A DNA stretch of 64,000 nt from Acetobacterium fimetarium (GTDB taxonomy: Bacteria; Bacillota; Clostridia; Eubacteriales; Eubacteriaceae): assembly GCF_014284475.1 (NCBI RefSeq), contig NZ_WJBC01000008.1, positions 1-64,000 of the forward strand. Direction: 5' to 3'. Position numbers and translations under genes: made by a program. Of this stretch, positions 1-8,576 are shown piece by piece (within the stretch, counting starts at the first letter, position 1; each line of letters opens with the position of its first letter). The notes under the pieces were generated by a model that saw nothing but the letters and a program-made list of their open reading frames with translations, did no database searches and was not told where the DNA came from.

Positions 1-39
1 CGTCATTGATAAATTGTTTGTAGTATTCTGTTTTGAAAT

Positions 40-156
40 AAAAAAAGACGATAACAGGTAAAACCCGTTATCGTCATTGATAATCTTTTTGGTGCTTAAA
101 ATCCTGTTTCAAAAGAACCATCATCCTCGATGCCGTTTGAACAATCTCTTAAGATG
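40..156 (-). ncRNA. Putative small RNA S1 (member of a repeated family)
   Basis: A short transcription unit is seen directly: a TTGACA-N17-TATAAT promoter (163-191), about 115 nt of transcript and a hairpin (47-75, GACGATAAC arms) followed by a T tract. The 5' half can fold with arms GTTCAAA/TTTGAAAC around a loop holding ATCGAGGATGAT. The terminator and the promoter context are shared with the units at 12.2, 12.4 and 14.6 kb. It starts just past the end of the MetH-activation-like gene, and the identical promoter-upstream block runs into the last codons of that gene. A 16-codon ORF beginning ATGATG lies inside, so a tiny peptide is possible. The transcript start is estimated. I do not recognise the family. 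Confidence 0.6.
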
Positions 157-162
157 TTTTTG

Positions 163-191
163 ATTATAGCATCCCAAAACGCCTCTGTCAA
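163..191 (-). promoter_or_regulatory. Sigma-70 promoter of small RNA S1
   Basis: -35 TTGACA (186-191) and -10 TATAAT (163-168) are separated by exactly 17 bp. About 55 bp upstream of the -35 box (to about 244) is identical to the block upstream of the S2 promoter at 12.55 kb. That block includes a GAAAACGATTTTC dyad, so it may be a regulator site or a recent duplication. Confidence 0.75.
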
Positions 192-242
192 TAAGCATTT
201 TGAACTTTTTTCATGATTGTAGCTATGAAAACGATTTTCTTT

Positions 243-878
243 TTATTTCCGGTATTCACAGATGTCATTTGAACAAACCACGCAGTCATGATCTTTTTTC
301 GCCAGTTCGATGTCCTTGTCGGCACCGTAAAGATAGCCCAGTGTTTTGACCGGATTATACATATACCCTTCCGTGATGTCGACCGCCATGAGCTTTCGGC
401 CGTTAACTTGTTCCAGAATATCTTTCTGAAAACTGATGGGGATCAATGAATCATCCGGTGAATAACGCATCGTCATTGCGTAGCCGTTTTTTCTGAATAC
501 TTCTTCTTTGATGATCGCGTAATAATCATTGGAAGCATTGAATACCAGAATGTCTGCGATGCTGTCAATCATCAGACCTTTCAGAAAATCCTTTTCCTGA
601 AAATAAGCATTCGATCTTTCTGAAATTCCAGATCCCAGCGTCACCATACAGTAAACAATATGACTGACGCCGGATAATCTCTGATGCAGTTTTTCTGCTG
701 CATCATTTGCTCGCAATTGAAAGGTTCCCTGAATATTCAATAATTCCGGCAGTTTCTCGAGGATATCCTGATAAGACCGCAGGAACTTCCGGTACAGCGG
801 ATTTTTTTCGGTAACTTTCATCCGCGCAAATAATTCTGACTGATCGATCCGATAGGGAATCTGCGTCACGTTATTCAT
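243..878 (-). CDS. MetH activation-domain-like protein
   Basis: A 211-residue cytosolic protein resembling the vitamin B12-dependent methionine synthase activation domain, here free-standing. Family members of this kind commonly accompany corrinoid methyltransferases and are thought to help reduce or remethylate inactive cob(II)alamin with S-adenosylmethionine; that role is inferred here. Visible points are a central Gly-Ser-Gly stretch (VTLGSGISER), DITEGYMYNPVKT near the C-terminus and a Cys-rich tail (CVVCSNDICEYRK). The start follows a GAGGAGG ribosome site. It lies 72 bp after the CobW-like gene, probably in one transcript, and small RNA S1 begins just beyond its stop. Substrate protein unknown. 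Confidence 0.75.
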   Translation of the reverse strand: MNNVTQIPYRIDQSELFARMKVTEKNPLYRKFLRSYQDILEKLPELLNIQGTFQLRANDAAEKLHQRLSGVSHIVYCMVTLGSGISERSNAYFQEKDFLKGLMIDSIADILVFNASNDYYAIIKEEVFRKNGYAMTMRYSPDDSLIPISFQKDILEQVNGRKLMAVDITEGYMYNPVKTLGYLYGADKDIELAKKDHDCVVCSNDICEYRK

Positions 879-950
879 ACTTCTACCCTCCTCATTTCTC
901 TTCTTGAAATTGATAACCGTTGTGTTCTATTTCAACTGGTTCCCGTGATG

Positions 951-1874
951 CTACCTGATTTCACACGAAATCCCTGCAAAATATTTCTCCCACAGTCGAT
1001 GAAATTCGCTGATGATCCGAATCCCGACCGATGAAATAATTACGATTTCGGTCTCGGAAACGGATTCATTCCATGAATTCATCACGGCGAAATTATTGAC
1101 GCAGCTGATCTCGAAATTTCCCTGATCCGTTTGTACAAATCCTTTGATACGATGGGCTGAGCTTTTAATTTCGTCCAGGAATAATCTGAGCTGCTGCATG
1201 TTCAAAGTGGCGGTTGTTCTTAGAACCGATGTTTTCAGTCTGGATTCCCAGGTATTGCCGGTTTCCTTGTCAGCGATCTGTTTTGCCCCGCCCATGGTTT
1301 CAACCAGCGCTCTGACCGGTACTTCACAGAAAGATGTTCTGAAAATTTCAGCGGCCGGATTAATTGCTGTTATTTTTGCTTCAATTTCTTTTAAAACATC
1401 CGGCTCCTGAAGATCTGATTTATTGACAATAACCGCATTGGCATAAAACACCTGTCTTTCAAGTGCCGGAATCAGATCCAGCTGATCAAGAAAATACAGT
1501 CCGTCGGCGATGCAGATTGAACCGCGATAATCATAACTTTTTTGGGCGATTTTTGTTGTGGTTTCCAGAATGGTTTGCATATTCGATGGATCGGCCACGC
1601 CTGAAGATTCAATAAAGACAGTTTCCAAATCATAGTTGAGAAACTCTGCCAGTCCTTTAATGAAATTTTCTTTGAGACAGGCACAGAATATTGATCCATT
1701 GGTCAGTTCAATCAGATCAAAATCCTGAGTGCTGATGAGTTTCCCGTCAATACTCACCTCGCCAAACTCGTTCATCAGCACACCCATTTTTGTGCCGGCA
1801 TATTCTTTCAGCAGATTTTGCAGCAGCGTCGTCTTTCCCGCCCCCAAAAACCCCGTTATTAAAACAAGTTTCAT
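951..1874 (-). CDS. CobW/COG0523-family P-loop GTPase
   Basis: About 307 residues. The N-terminus carries a G3E-type P-loop (GFLGAGKTTLL), followed by the EFGEVSIDG segment, ESSGVADPSN and the NKSD base-specificity motif, and a C-terminal CobW_C-like half. The family are metal-handling or metal-insertion GTPases. The usual CXCC motif is altered: the sequence reads FCACLKEN. The start at 1874 is preferred because it puts the P-loop at the N-terminus and has AAAGGAAG upstream. Placed after amt1-glnB1 and before the MetH-activation-like gene, it may serve cobalt or corrinoid supply, but this is only context. It ends in TAG, and the frame stays open apart from one further TAG into the next gene. 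Confidence 0.8.
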   Translation of the reverse strand: MKLVLITGFLGAGKTTLLQNLLKEYAGTKMGVLMNEFGEVSIDGKLISTQDFDLIELTNGSIFCACLKENFIKGLAEFLNYDLETVFIESSGVADPSNMQTILETTTKIAQKSYDYRGSICIADGLYFLDQLDLIPALERQVFYANAVIVNKSDLQEPDVLKEIEAKITAINPAAEIFRTSFCEVPVRALVETMGGAKQIADKETGNTWESRLKTSVLRTTATLNMQQLRLFLDEIKSSAHRIKGFVQTDQGNFEISCVNNFAVMNSWNESVSETEIVIISSVGIRIISEFHRLWEKYFAGISCEIR

Positions 1875-1919
1875 CTTGATATATCTTCCTTTCATTTCAG
1901 TGAAGTCACCTGATTAATT

Positions 1920-1968
1920 AAAAGGGCTTCTGCCCAACAGCCTGTCGCTGTTTTACAAAAGCCCTTTT
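1920..1968 (-). terminator. Terminator after glnB1
   Basis: Inverted repeat with 10-bp arms AAAAGGGCTT/AAGCCCTTTT enclosing an inner AACAGC/GCTGTT hairpin. The outer arms end in A/T runs on both sides, so it could act in both directions. Confidence 0.7.
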
Positions 1969-2002
1969 AAGAATGAATCTGATCGGAGTTTAGGCTGCTT
2001 TT

Positions 2003-2341
2003 TTATAAAGCAACGTCACCTCTTTCGCCAGTTCTGATTCGAATACACTCTTCAACGGATTTGACAAAGATTTTTCCGTCGCCAATTTCTCCCGTTCGGG
2101 CTACATCCATGATCACTTTAATGGTATCTTCGACCTTTTCATCTGCTACCACAATTTTGATTTCGATTTTTGGAATCATGTTCATAATAACCGATGTTCC
2201 CCGGTTATGGGCTGTCCAGCCATGCTGATTGCCGCATCCCAAAACCTGTCGAACATTCAATCCATTAATTTTATATTTCAGAAATGCATCCTTCAATGGT
2301 TCCAATTTTTCCGGACGAATAATTGCTTCGACTAATTTCAT
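2003..2341 (-). CDS. PII nitrogen regulatory protein (GlnB/GlnK family) 1
   Basis: A 112-residue PII protein. It would form a trimer that senses ATP/ADP and 2-oxoglutarate and binds the partner Amt channel. The N-terminus MKLVEAIIRPEKLE and the C-terminal motif VEECIRIRTGERGD are typical. The T-loop region (GCGNQHGWTAHNRGTSV) has no Tyr at the uridylylation position, so control by covalent uridylylation is unlikely. It lies directly downstream of amt1, the usual pairing. It is nearly the same as the protein at 12.7-13.0 kb, suggesting a duplicated amt-glnB cassette. Confidence 0.9.
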   Translation of the reverse strand: MKLVEAIIRPEKLEPLKDAFLKYKINGLNVRQVLGCGNQHGWTAHNRGTSVIMNMIPKIEIKIVVADEKVEDTIKVIMDVARTGEIGDGKIFVKSVEECIRIRTGERGDVAL

Positions 2342-2395
2342 TTCATTATCCTTTCTTGAATCATCTTTTAATAGGCCAATTGTGCAATATAAACT

Positions 2396-3649
2396 TTATT
2401 GATCAATGCCAGAAAAAGCGGGGTAAGCTTCTTCGCTGTGTTCACTGATATCCAGACCAAGGGCCTCTTCTTCCGGTGATACGCGAACTTTCATGACCTT
2501 CTTCAAGACAAACATAATCAATGCTGTCATTGCTCCAGAATAGAGGACTGATATACAAATCGCCATCAGCTGAGCGGTAATCAGTTGGGTATCGCCAAAA
2601 ACCAGGCCATTCCATTGAGCAACTGGATTGATGGCCGTTTGAGCAAACAGACCGGTTGCAATACCGCCCCAGATTCCGCCAATGCCGTGGCAGCCAAATG
2701 CATCCAACGCATCATCGTAGCCGAATTTCTGTTTGATAACGGTCATTGCTGTAAAGCAGATCGGGCTGACCAGGCCACCGATAATCAGGGCTGACCAGAA
2801 AGGAACAAAACCAGCCGCTGGGGTAATGGCAACCAGTCCAACAATGGCACCGGTAACTGCACCCATAACCGTAACCTTCTTAAATAGAACGGTCTCTATC
2901 AACATCCAGGTTAACATAGCCGCTCCTGACGAGATCACTGAGTTGGTAACTGCCTGAACCGCCAGGCCATTTGCACCCAATGCACAGCCGCCGTTGAAAG
3001 CAAACCATCCCGCCCATAATATCGAACCGCCGATAAAGAATAACGGAATGTTGTGTGGATGGTAAGCCTGGATGCCATATCCTTTTCTTGAACCGAGGAT
3101 GATACAGGCAACTAATCCGGAAACACCGGAACTGATATGAATAACATTCCCGCCGGCAAAGTCAACGGCGCCGAGGCCGAGGATTAAGCCGCCTTCTCCC
3201 CAAACCATATGGGCCAGTGGATAATAGACAAGCAACAGCCAGAATGCTACAAAAACGAAGATGGCGGGAAATTTCATTCTTCCAGAAAGTGATCCGACAA
3301 TGATGGCTGGTGTGATAATGCAGAACACGAGTTGGAAAATGGCAAACAGCGCGCTGGGAATGTTGGCGGCATAGAAGCCGGCTTCGGTGCTGCTGGTATT
3401 ATTGAAAAATGCATAACTCAAATCACCGATGAATCCGAAACCGCCGGCATCCGGTGCAAACGCCAGTGAATAACCGAAGGCAAACCACATCACAATTGCC
3501 AGGCCACAGCAAAACACAACGGACATTAACGTGTTGACGGTATTCTTTCTGCGAACCATCCCTCCGTAAAACATGGCCAGACCGGGGGTCATAAAAAATA
3601 CGAGCATCGTACAGATTAGAACAAATGCAACATCTCCTGAATTAATCAT
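2396..3649 (-). CDS. amt: Ammonium transporter Amt 1
   Basis: A 417-residue multi-spanning Amt/MEP/Rh protein. It starts with a hydrophobic helix (VALVFICTMLVFFMTPG region) and carries DFAGGNVIHISSG and AYHPHNIPLFFIGG, the stretch with the first pore histidine, then DAFGCHGIGGIWG near residue 320. The C-terminal tail EEALGLDISEHSEEAYPAF is typical of channels gated by PII. amt1 precedes glnB1 by 54 bp. In this island the channel could salvage ammonium from methylamine cleavage or admit methylammonium itself, which Amt proteins are known to carry; that is inference. Confidence 0.95.
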   Translation of the reverse strand: MINSGDVAFVLICTMLVFFMTPGLAMFYGGMVRRKNTVNTLMSVVFCCGLAIVMWFAFGYSLAFAPDAGGFGFIGDLSYAFFNNTSSTEAGFYAANIPSALFAIFQLVFCIITPAIIVGSLSGRMKFPAIFVFVAFWLLLVYYPLAHMVWGEGGLILGLGAVDFAGGNVIHISSGVSGLVACIILGSRKGYGIQAYHPHNIPLFFIGGSILWAGWFAFNGGCALGANGLAVQAVTNSVISSGAAMLTWMLIETVLFKKVTVMGAVTGAIVGLVAITPAAGFVPFWSALIIGGLVSPICFTAMTVIKQKFGYDDALDAFGCHGIGGIWGGIATGLFAQTAINPVAQWNGLVFGDTQLITAQLMAICISVLYSGAMTALIMFVLKKVMKVRVSPEEEALGLDISEHSEEAYPAFSGIDQ

Positions 3650-3729
3650 TTTAACTCCTCTTTTCTTAATTATTTCTATATTTCAATAATGAGGTACGGT
3701 TGAATTGGAAACCCTCATTTTTATTGTTT

Positions 3730-5079
3730 TCAGATTAACGGACCGACTACCGCCAGCAATTCTTCCCGACTGGGAATAATTGAAGACCATTTTAATTCAC
3801 CGTTGATGTACAGTGACGGCAGATGCTCCACGCCCATTTTTTTTGTCCGGGCAATGTCTTCTTTGATGGTGTATTTATATTCCATAACATCTACTTTATC
3901 GCCAAATTCTTCTTTCGCCAGCAGCGCCGCCTTGACCATGTAAGTACATGCCGCACAGGTCGCTGCATCCAGGGTAAATGCTTCGATCAGCGGTCGCTCA
4001 AGATGATCATAATCCGGCAAATCCACATCAATGGTGTCATCCACAGCTTCGTAATTTTTGATCATTTCCCGAACATCATCCGTCTGTTTGACGGCCTGTA
4101 CGCAGGCAATCGTATTTTCAATAGGGACGCTGTACGGCATATCACAGCCGGGACTGACGATTAAATTCTCATGGCTGATGTTGTCCAGCATTTCAACAAC
4201 ATATTTCATGTTATCCTGTTGATTTCCAAACAGCATGACCGTGGTCAACGGAATATTACCGCCCATCGCAATCCCATACTGGTCTGTAATTTTTTTGGCT
4301 TCCGCGATATTGACATTTTCATCCACTGAGATCCCGTCGGCATGGGTTCTGCACATCACATCCATTTGAATCGTGGCATCGCCACAGACGAAAAAGGAAC
4401 TGAGCACGCCCTGGCTTTTGATATTGTCAAAAACTGCGGTGAATGAATCCAGGAATAATTTTTCGATCGCTTTTGGTGAAATCTGGCTGATGATCGGATC
4501 CACAACGCCAATGACATCCATGCCCGCTTCGATATAGTAGTTGGACATCGCGATACAGACTTCGGCACAGAACTCAACCATTTGCGCCGCAAATTCCTTG
4601 TCTTTGATGATATCCATGAAAAATTCACTGCCACGGATATGCGAAGCCAGGGTAACCGGTCCGCAGATCAAACCATATAATGCCACCTGATCGCCAATTT
4701 CTTCTTTCAGCCGATGCATGACATCGAGCACCATCGGAATCCGTCCGTCTGTTTTCTTTGGTATTTTGCATTTACAGGGAATCACTTTATCACCTGAGTA
4801 GGGATGAGCAACAACGGAAGGGGGATTATCCTCTGCCCACAGCAACTCGCAGCCCATGATTTCGGCTTCAATCTGCAGATCGAACATCACCGGCATCCCG
4901 TCAGGCGTATACATTTTGTTAACCTCCATCAGAGATTCAAACAGTTTATCGCCGTCCACCAATATTTCTTTGGCCGTGTAGCCTTTAAGAATACCTGCGT
5001 GGACCCCCGCAAACGGAACCCAGGGAATGCCGTCTACCTTTTCATGTCTCAATGTTTTTAAAATCAAATCTTTTCCCAT
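3730..5079 (-). CDS. UroD/MtaA-like methyltransferase fused to a thioredoxin-like domain
   Basis: About 449 residues in two parts. Residues 1-345 resemble the uroporphyrinogen decarboxylase-like superfamily that includes the methylcorrinoid methyltransferases MtaA/MtbA. Residues 365-449 form a small thioredoxin/glutaredoxin-like domain with a CAAC redox motif and a cis-Pro segment (HLPSLYING). In MtaA/MtbA zinc is held by His-X-Cys plus a later Cys; here the first site reads FFVCGDA, with Phe for His, while the later Cys is kept (SPGCDMP). The function is therefore uncertain. It follows pylSn by about 90 bp, so it may accept the methyl group from MtmC or maintain the corrinoid. The second ATG has the better spacing from GGAGG. 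Confidence 0.75.
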   Translation of the reverse strand: MGKDLILKTLRHEKVDGIPWVPFAGVHAGILKGYTAKEILVDGDKLFESLMEVNKMYTPDGMPVMFDLQIEAEIMGCELLWAEDNPPSVVAHPYSGDKVIPCKCKIPKKTDGRIPMVLDVMHRLKEEIGDQVALYGLICGPVTLASHIRGSEFFMDIIKDKEFAAQMVEFCAEVCIAMSNYYIEAGMDVIGVVDPIISQISPKAIEKLFLDSFTAVFDNIKSQGVLSSFFVCGDATIQMDVMCRTHADGISVDENVNIAEAKKITDQYGIAMGGNIPLTTVMLFGNQQDNMKYVVEMLDNISHENLIVSPGCDMPYSVPIENTIACVQAVKQTDDVREMIKNYEAVDDTIDVDLPDYDHLERPLIEAFTLDAATCAACTYMVKAALLAKEEFGDKVDVMEYKYTIKEDIARTKKMGVEHLPSLYINGELKWSSIIPSREELLAVVGPLI

Positions 5080-5169
5080 CATACACCTCCATAATTTTCT
5101 TGATATTTATAAATAACCACTCGCTTGAGCATCTATTTTTTACGCTTACACCGCCGTCGGCAGCTTGAT

Positions 5170-5538
5170 TTATCGCTGTCTTCCGTCATAGAAAACGGTT
5201 GTTGAATACTTCGCCAGTTTCCAGTCCGGGATGCCGCACCGGGGACAGGCTTTCATATACCATCGATTCCGCAGCCATCGGGCGCTGCGGCTGTTTTTTG
5301 AATCTCGGACCGTAAAGGTTTCCCCGCAGAAAGTCGTAATGACCGCAAGGTCGCCATTCCGATCAATCGACTTGATGCTGTGCAGCATCCCCGACTTGGA
5401 TGGCCAAAGTTTTATTTTATTGACGACTTTGAACAACCCCTGATTTTTTGAAATATATCTTTTGGTCAGTTTCTCTCGGTCCGTCGCATGGGTTGCTTTT
5501 TTTTCAGTTTCCGTGTTTACTTTCAAAACAGTATCCAT
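5170..5538 (-). CDS. pylSn: Pyrrolysyl-tRNA synthetase N-terminal domain protein PylSn
   Basis: A 122-residue stand-alone version of the N-terminal tRNA-binding domain of archaeal PylS. It binds tRNA-Pyl and helps the catalytic PylSc. Residues from about 45 align with the known domain: LWPSKSGMLHSIK, FCGETFTV, SRSARWLRNRWY and CPRCG, giving the His-Cys-Cys-Cys zinc-binding pattern. The start chosen is the ATG after AAGGAGG. That ribosome site overlaps the pylD stop, indicating translational coupling. It is the last pyl gene of the cluster. Confidence 0.9.
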   Translation of the reverse strand: MDTVLKVNTETEKKATHATDREKLTKRYISKNQGLFKVVNKIKLWPSKSGMLHSIKSIDRNGDLAVITTFCGETFTVRDSKNSRSARWLRNRWYMKACPRCGIPDWKLAKYSTTVFYDGRQR

Positions 5539-5548
5539 TGCTGCCTCC

Positions 5549-6337
5549 TTACGAAACCGCGCAGAGCATGGTTGCCACGCCAAGTTCCAACAGATTGTGG
5601 ATGATCCGATCGGCATTTTCTGCCGCCTCAGCTGCCACTCCCAAAGGCACGCCAGGTGCTGAAATAATGGTTTCATCGGTCACGTTTTTTGTTTTTATAA
5701 GATTGGCCGCCGGTGTGGCATCTAATATGTATTGATAATGACGAGCTGCCCAATCGTCTGCGAGTTTTATTTCGGGATATTTTTTTTGGCATTGTGCGGC
5801 TTTTGGTTTGTCACATTCAGCCAGTACGATCTGAACATTCTTTTCCAATAAGAACTCAATCGCCGCCTGGCCCACCGGACCGGCACCTAAAACAAGCACT
5901 TCCATTGCTGCATTTTGTTCGGCAGCCAGGTATAGCGCAGCTGCAAACCCTCTGCCGGTTGCCGCGCCATTGTCAGAGTAGCTCCGCTTGTGTAAGTGGA
6001 AGGCACTAAACACGTCGTCATCGGCCATAAAAACAATCGCCGCTTGATGGTCAAACGCTTCCTGAATTCCGCCGATGTCTGTCTTTGTTGTTGTAAACGC
6101 GTCTGTCCCCAAATGAATCAGAATTTCTTTGACTTTTTCAGAAAACCCATCGATAATGCCCAACCCGGTGGTGATCGGCACAACAGCAACTTTCGTTTGC
6201 CGCAGCGGAAGCTCTTTGCTCATCGCAAAAGCGCCGATTTCAAGCAGTGAATGGCCGGTTGATTCTCGCAAGCGCTGATCAAGATGATTCAGGTTGCTGT
6301 CGATCGACTCGATATCTTTTTTTACCAGACGTGTCAT
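5549..6337 (-). CDS. pylD: Pyrrolysine biosynthesis dehydrogenase PylD
   Basis: 262 residues. PylD oxidises the terminal amine of (3R)-3-methyl-D-ornithyl-N6-L-lysine so that the pyrroline ring of pyrrolysine closes. The N-terminal part includes LRESTGHSLLEIG and VAVVPITTGLGIIDGF. The dinucleotide-binding half has VLVLGAGPVGQAAIEFLLEKN. Its ATG overlaps the TGA of pylC (ATGA), a tight operon arrangement with presumably balanced translation. Length and order are typical of bacterial pyl clusters. Confidence 0.93.
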   Translation of the reverse strand: MTRLVKKDIESIDSNLNHLDQRLRESTGHSLLEIGAFAMSKELPLRQTKVAVVPITTGLGIIDGFSEKVKEILIHLGTDAFTTTKTDIGGIQEAFDHQAAIVFMADDDVFSAFHLHKRSYSDNGAATGRGFAAALYLAAEQNAAMEVLVLGAGPVGQAAIEFLLEKNVQIVLAECDKPKAAQCQKKYPEIKLADDWAARHYQYILDATPAANLIKTKNVTDETIISAPGVPLGVAAEAAENADRIIHNLLELGVATMLCAVS

Positions 6338-7479
6338 AGTACGGCCTCCTTGATGCAGTAATTTTCGTCAATCTGTGATTGAATTTTTGCAAATACCTGA
6401 TCAAATTTCAGATAGGCCTTTTTTTCTGTCGCTGCTGTAATAATCACGGTCGCCACCCACGCCGTTTTTCCGGGTTCATAATTTGTAATGGCTTCATCAG
6501 CTCCGAAAAATCCATCAATCACTTTCAGCGGACCGGCGCTGCCCATGATTTTTTCGCCAAGTACGCAACAGCCATTGCTGTTGACCATAACCTGCTGATA
6601 GAGACAAACTTTTTTACTGCTGATTGCAACTTTTCTGACGTTGCCCTCAATCGCCTCCGCCATCAGCTCGATCATGTTAATGCCAGTGGAATGATAAACG
6701 GATATCGGTGTCTGGCTGGGCAAGCGGGCGTCGATTTCCAGTACTTTGAATTGACCGTTATCCAGGATGACCTCGATATCGAAAATCCCGTTTATCTGAA
6801 TAATCTCAGCCATCTCTTCGGCAATTCTAACGAATTCTTTTTTTAGATCTTCCGAAACAGATGCCGGTGCCACTACCCGTTTACAGTCATAATCGTCATC
6901 AATAATGATTTCGGTTATCTGGAGAACATTGTATGACCGCCCGTTTCCAATGACTTCAAGGGAATAGGATCGGCCTTCCAGATACTCCTGGATAACATAG
7001 TTGCCGTTCAGGTATTCAACATTTTGTTCAAGATCTTTTCTTGAATTGATTTTCACTACACCCTCGCTGCCGCTGCGGTTACTTGGTTTAACAATCACCG
7101 GGTAGGAACAGGCCGGGTATTGCCGCGGTGCCGGTATTTTTTTTGTCTGGAATAAACGGTCCGACTTTATTTTTGACGACGAAATATCATACGCTTTCTG
7201 ATCATAAACCATCGGGGTACCGGTTATTTTTTGATAGCTCAACAATTTTTCCAGTACCGCTCGGTTTTCCATCGCCGGAATGACCAAATCAACATTTCTG
7301 AATAACTGAACCATCGCCCCTTCATTCATGGCGTCCAGACAAAGAAATTTATCACACATTGCAGCTGCCGGCGCCTGATCATTTTTATCAACGAGCAGGC
7401 TGAGCCAGCCCGCTTTTTTTGATAAATATGCCGCTTCGACACCCTGCAGTTTTCCGCCAACAATTAATATCTTCATCAC
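6334..7479 (-). CDS. pylC: 3-methylornithine-L-lysine ligase PylC
   Basis: 381 residues, ATP-grasp fold. PylC joins 3-methyl-D-ornithine to the epsilon-amine of L-lysine with ATP. The N-terminus shows a nucleotide-binding-like strand (MKILIVGGKLQGVEAAYLSKK), the middle the ATP-grasp core (YPVIVKPSNRSGSEGV, YVIQEYLEGRSYSLEVI) and then the metal-binding segment FKVLEIDARLPSQTP. The start overlaps the pylB stop by four bases (ATGA). Flanked by pylB and pylD, so the assignment is firm. Confidence 0.94.
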   Translation of the reverse strand: MMKILIVGGKLQGVEAAYLSKKAGWLSLLVDKNDQAPAAAMCDKFLCLDAMNEGAMVQLFRNVDLVIPAMENRAVLEKLLSYQKITGTPMVYDQKAYDISSSKIKSDRLFQTKKIPAPRQYPACSYPVIVKPSNRSGSEGVVKINSRKDLEQNVEYLNGNYVIQEYLEGRSYSLEVIGNGRSYNVLQITEIIIDDDYDCKRVVAPASVSEDLKKEFVRIAEEMAEIIQINGIFDIEVILDNGQFKVLEIDARLPSQTPISVYHSTGINMIELMAEAIEGNVRKVAISSKKVCLYQQVMVNSNGCCVLGEKIMGSAGPLKVIDGFFGADEAITNYEPGKTAWVATVIITAATEKKAYLKFDQVFAKIQSQIDENYCIKEAVL

Positions 7480-8558
7480 GATGCTCCCTGTTCTAATTTT
7501 TCACAATCCTGTTTTGCTTTTTCCTGTTCAAGAAACGCTTCATATTCAGCTGTTGTCGCCAGAGTTAAGCCGCACGCCTCAAGGGTCGGCATAATTTTTG
7601 GCAGCGAACGACTGCCATCGTCAATATCCAGCGAGCTCTGGGATACTCCGGCCAAGCCTTCCTGCGGTGGAATGATGGAGGTCACCACATTGGCACCGGC
7701 CATCAGACGATCCGCGAGTCCGATCAGCCCCTCAACATCCAGGGATGCCGGAATCAGTTTGTCCGGATAAAGCAGCCGCAGCACGCTGATGTTCAGCAGC
7801 TCATTCCGGCTGTCTGTTGGTGTCAGGTTTTCCAGCGGTGTCCCTTTCTGCGGAACAAAGGTCATCGTTCTTACCTGTGATACACCCAGACTGCCCATTT
7901 CCAACATCGCTGTCGCCCGGTCTTCAATGGTATCGCCGATTCCGGTCAGCAGTCCTTCTTCCAGCAGAAAACCTTTCGCGCGCGCCTTTCTTTTTTTGTT
8001 CATTCTCTGGTCAAAATCCTGGTTCAGCCGCATCTTCCGGTAAAGCTCGCGGTTGTAGGTTTCCTGATATAAGGCGTACCAACTCACACCTGCATCCATG
8101 AACTTATCGAGCAGTTGCTCACTGACTTTTCCCGGTGAAATCATCACCGGCAACCCGGTAGACTCTTTAACTGCTTTCACCATCTCCAGGAAATAATCCG
8201 GATTCGTTAAGAAAAGGTCATCTTCACCCATTGTCAAATCGATCAGATGGACGCCGGATTCTGCCAGGGCTTTCGACAAATCAATAATCTCATCCCGATT
8301 TTTCCGGTACCGCAATGATTGGGCATTGGAATACCGGTAAAAACAGAATGTGCATTCATTATGGCAAAAGGTGGAAAAATAAACAAAACCGTAAGCAAAA
8401 ATTCTGTTGTCGAAGTACCGTGTTCTTAACATTCTGGCTGCTTCATGAATGCGCTTGATCTCGTCCTTATCTCTCTGTGATAAAAGAAAAACGACTTCTT
8501 CAAAATTCAATTTCTTTTCAGCCAACGCCTTTTCTAAAATTTCATCTATTTTTTTCAT
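7476..8558 (-). CDS. pylB: Methylornithine synthase PylB (radical SAM)
   Basis: 360 residues. PylB is a radical SAM mutase that converts L-lysine to (3R)-3-methyl-D-ornithine, the first step of pyrrolysine synthesis. The [4Fe-4S] site is visible as C65, C69 and C72 (FCHNECTFCFY). DLTMGEDDLFL and MISPGKVSEQLLDKFMDAGVSWYALYQETYN follow as in the BioB-like TIM barrel. It starts 18 bp after pylSc. The spacer is in frame with the pylSc TAG stop, so amber read-through would give a PylSc-PylB fusion. Confidence 0.94.
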   Translation of the reverse strand: MKKIDEILEKALAEKKLNFEEVVFLLSQRDKDEIKRIHEAARMLRTRYFDNRIFAYGFVYFSTFCHNECTFCFYRYSNAQSLRYRKNRDEIIDLSKALAESGVHLIDLTMGEDDLFLTNPDYFLEMVKAVKESTGLPVMISPGKVSEQLLDKFMDAGVSWYALYQETYNRELYRKMRLNQDFDQRMNKKRKARAKGFLLEEGLLTGIGDTIEDRATAMLEMGSLGVSQVRTMTFVPQKGTPLENLTPTDSRNELLNISVLRLLYPDKLIPASLDVEGLIGLADRLMAGANVVTSIIPPQEGLAGVSQSSLDIDDGSRSLPKIMPTLEACGLTLATTAEYEAFLEQEKAKQDCEKLEQGAS

Positions 8559-8576
8559 CGGTTCGCACCTTTCTTT

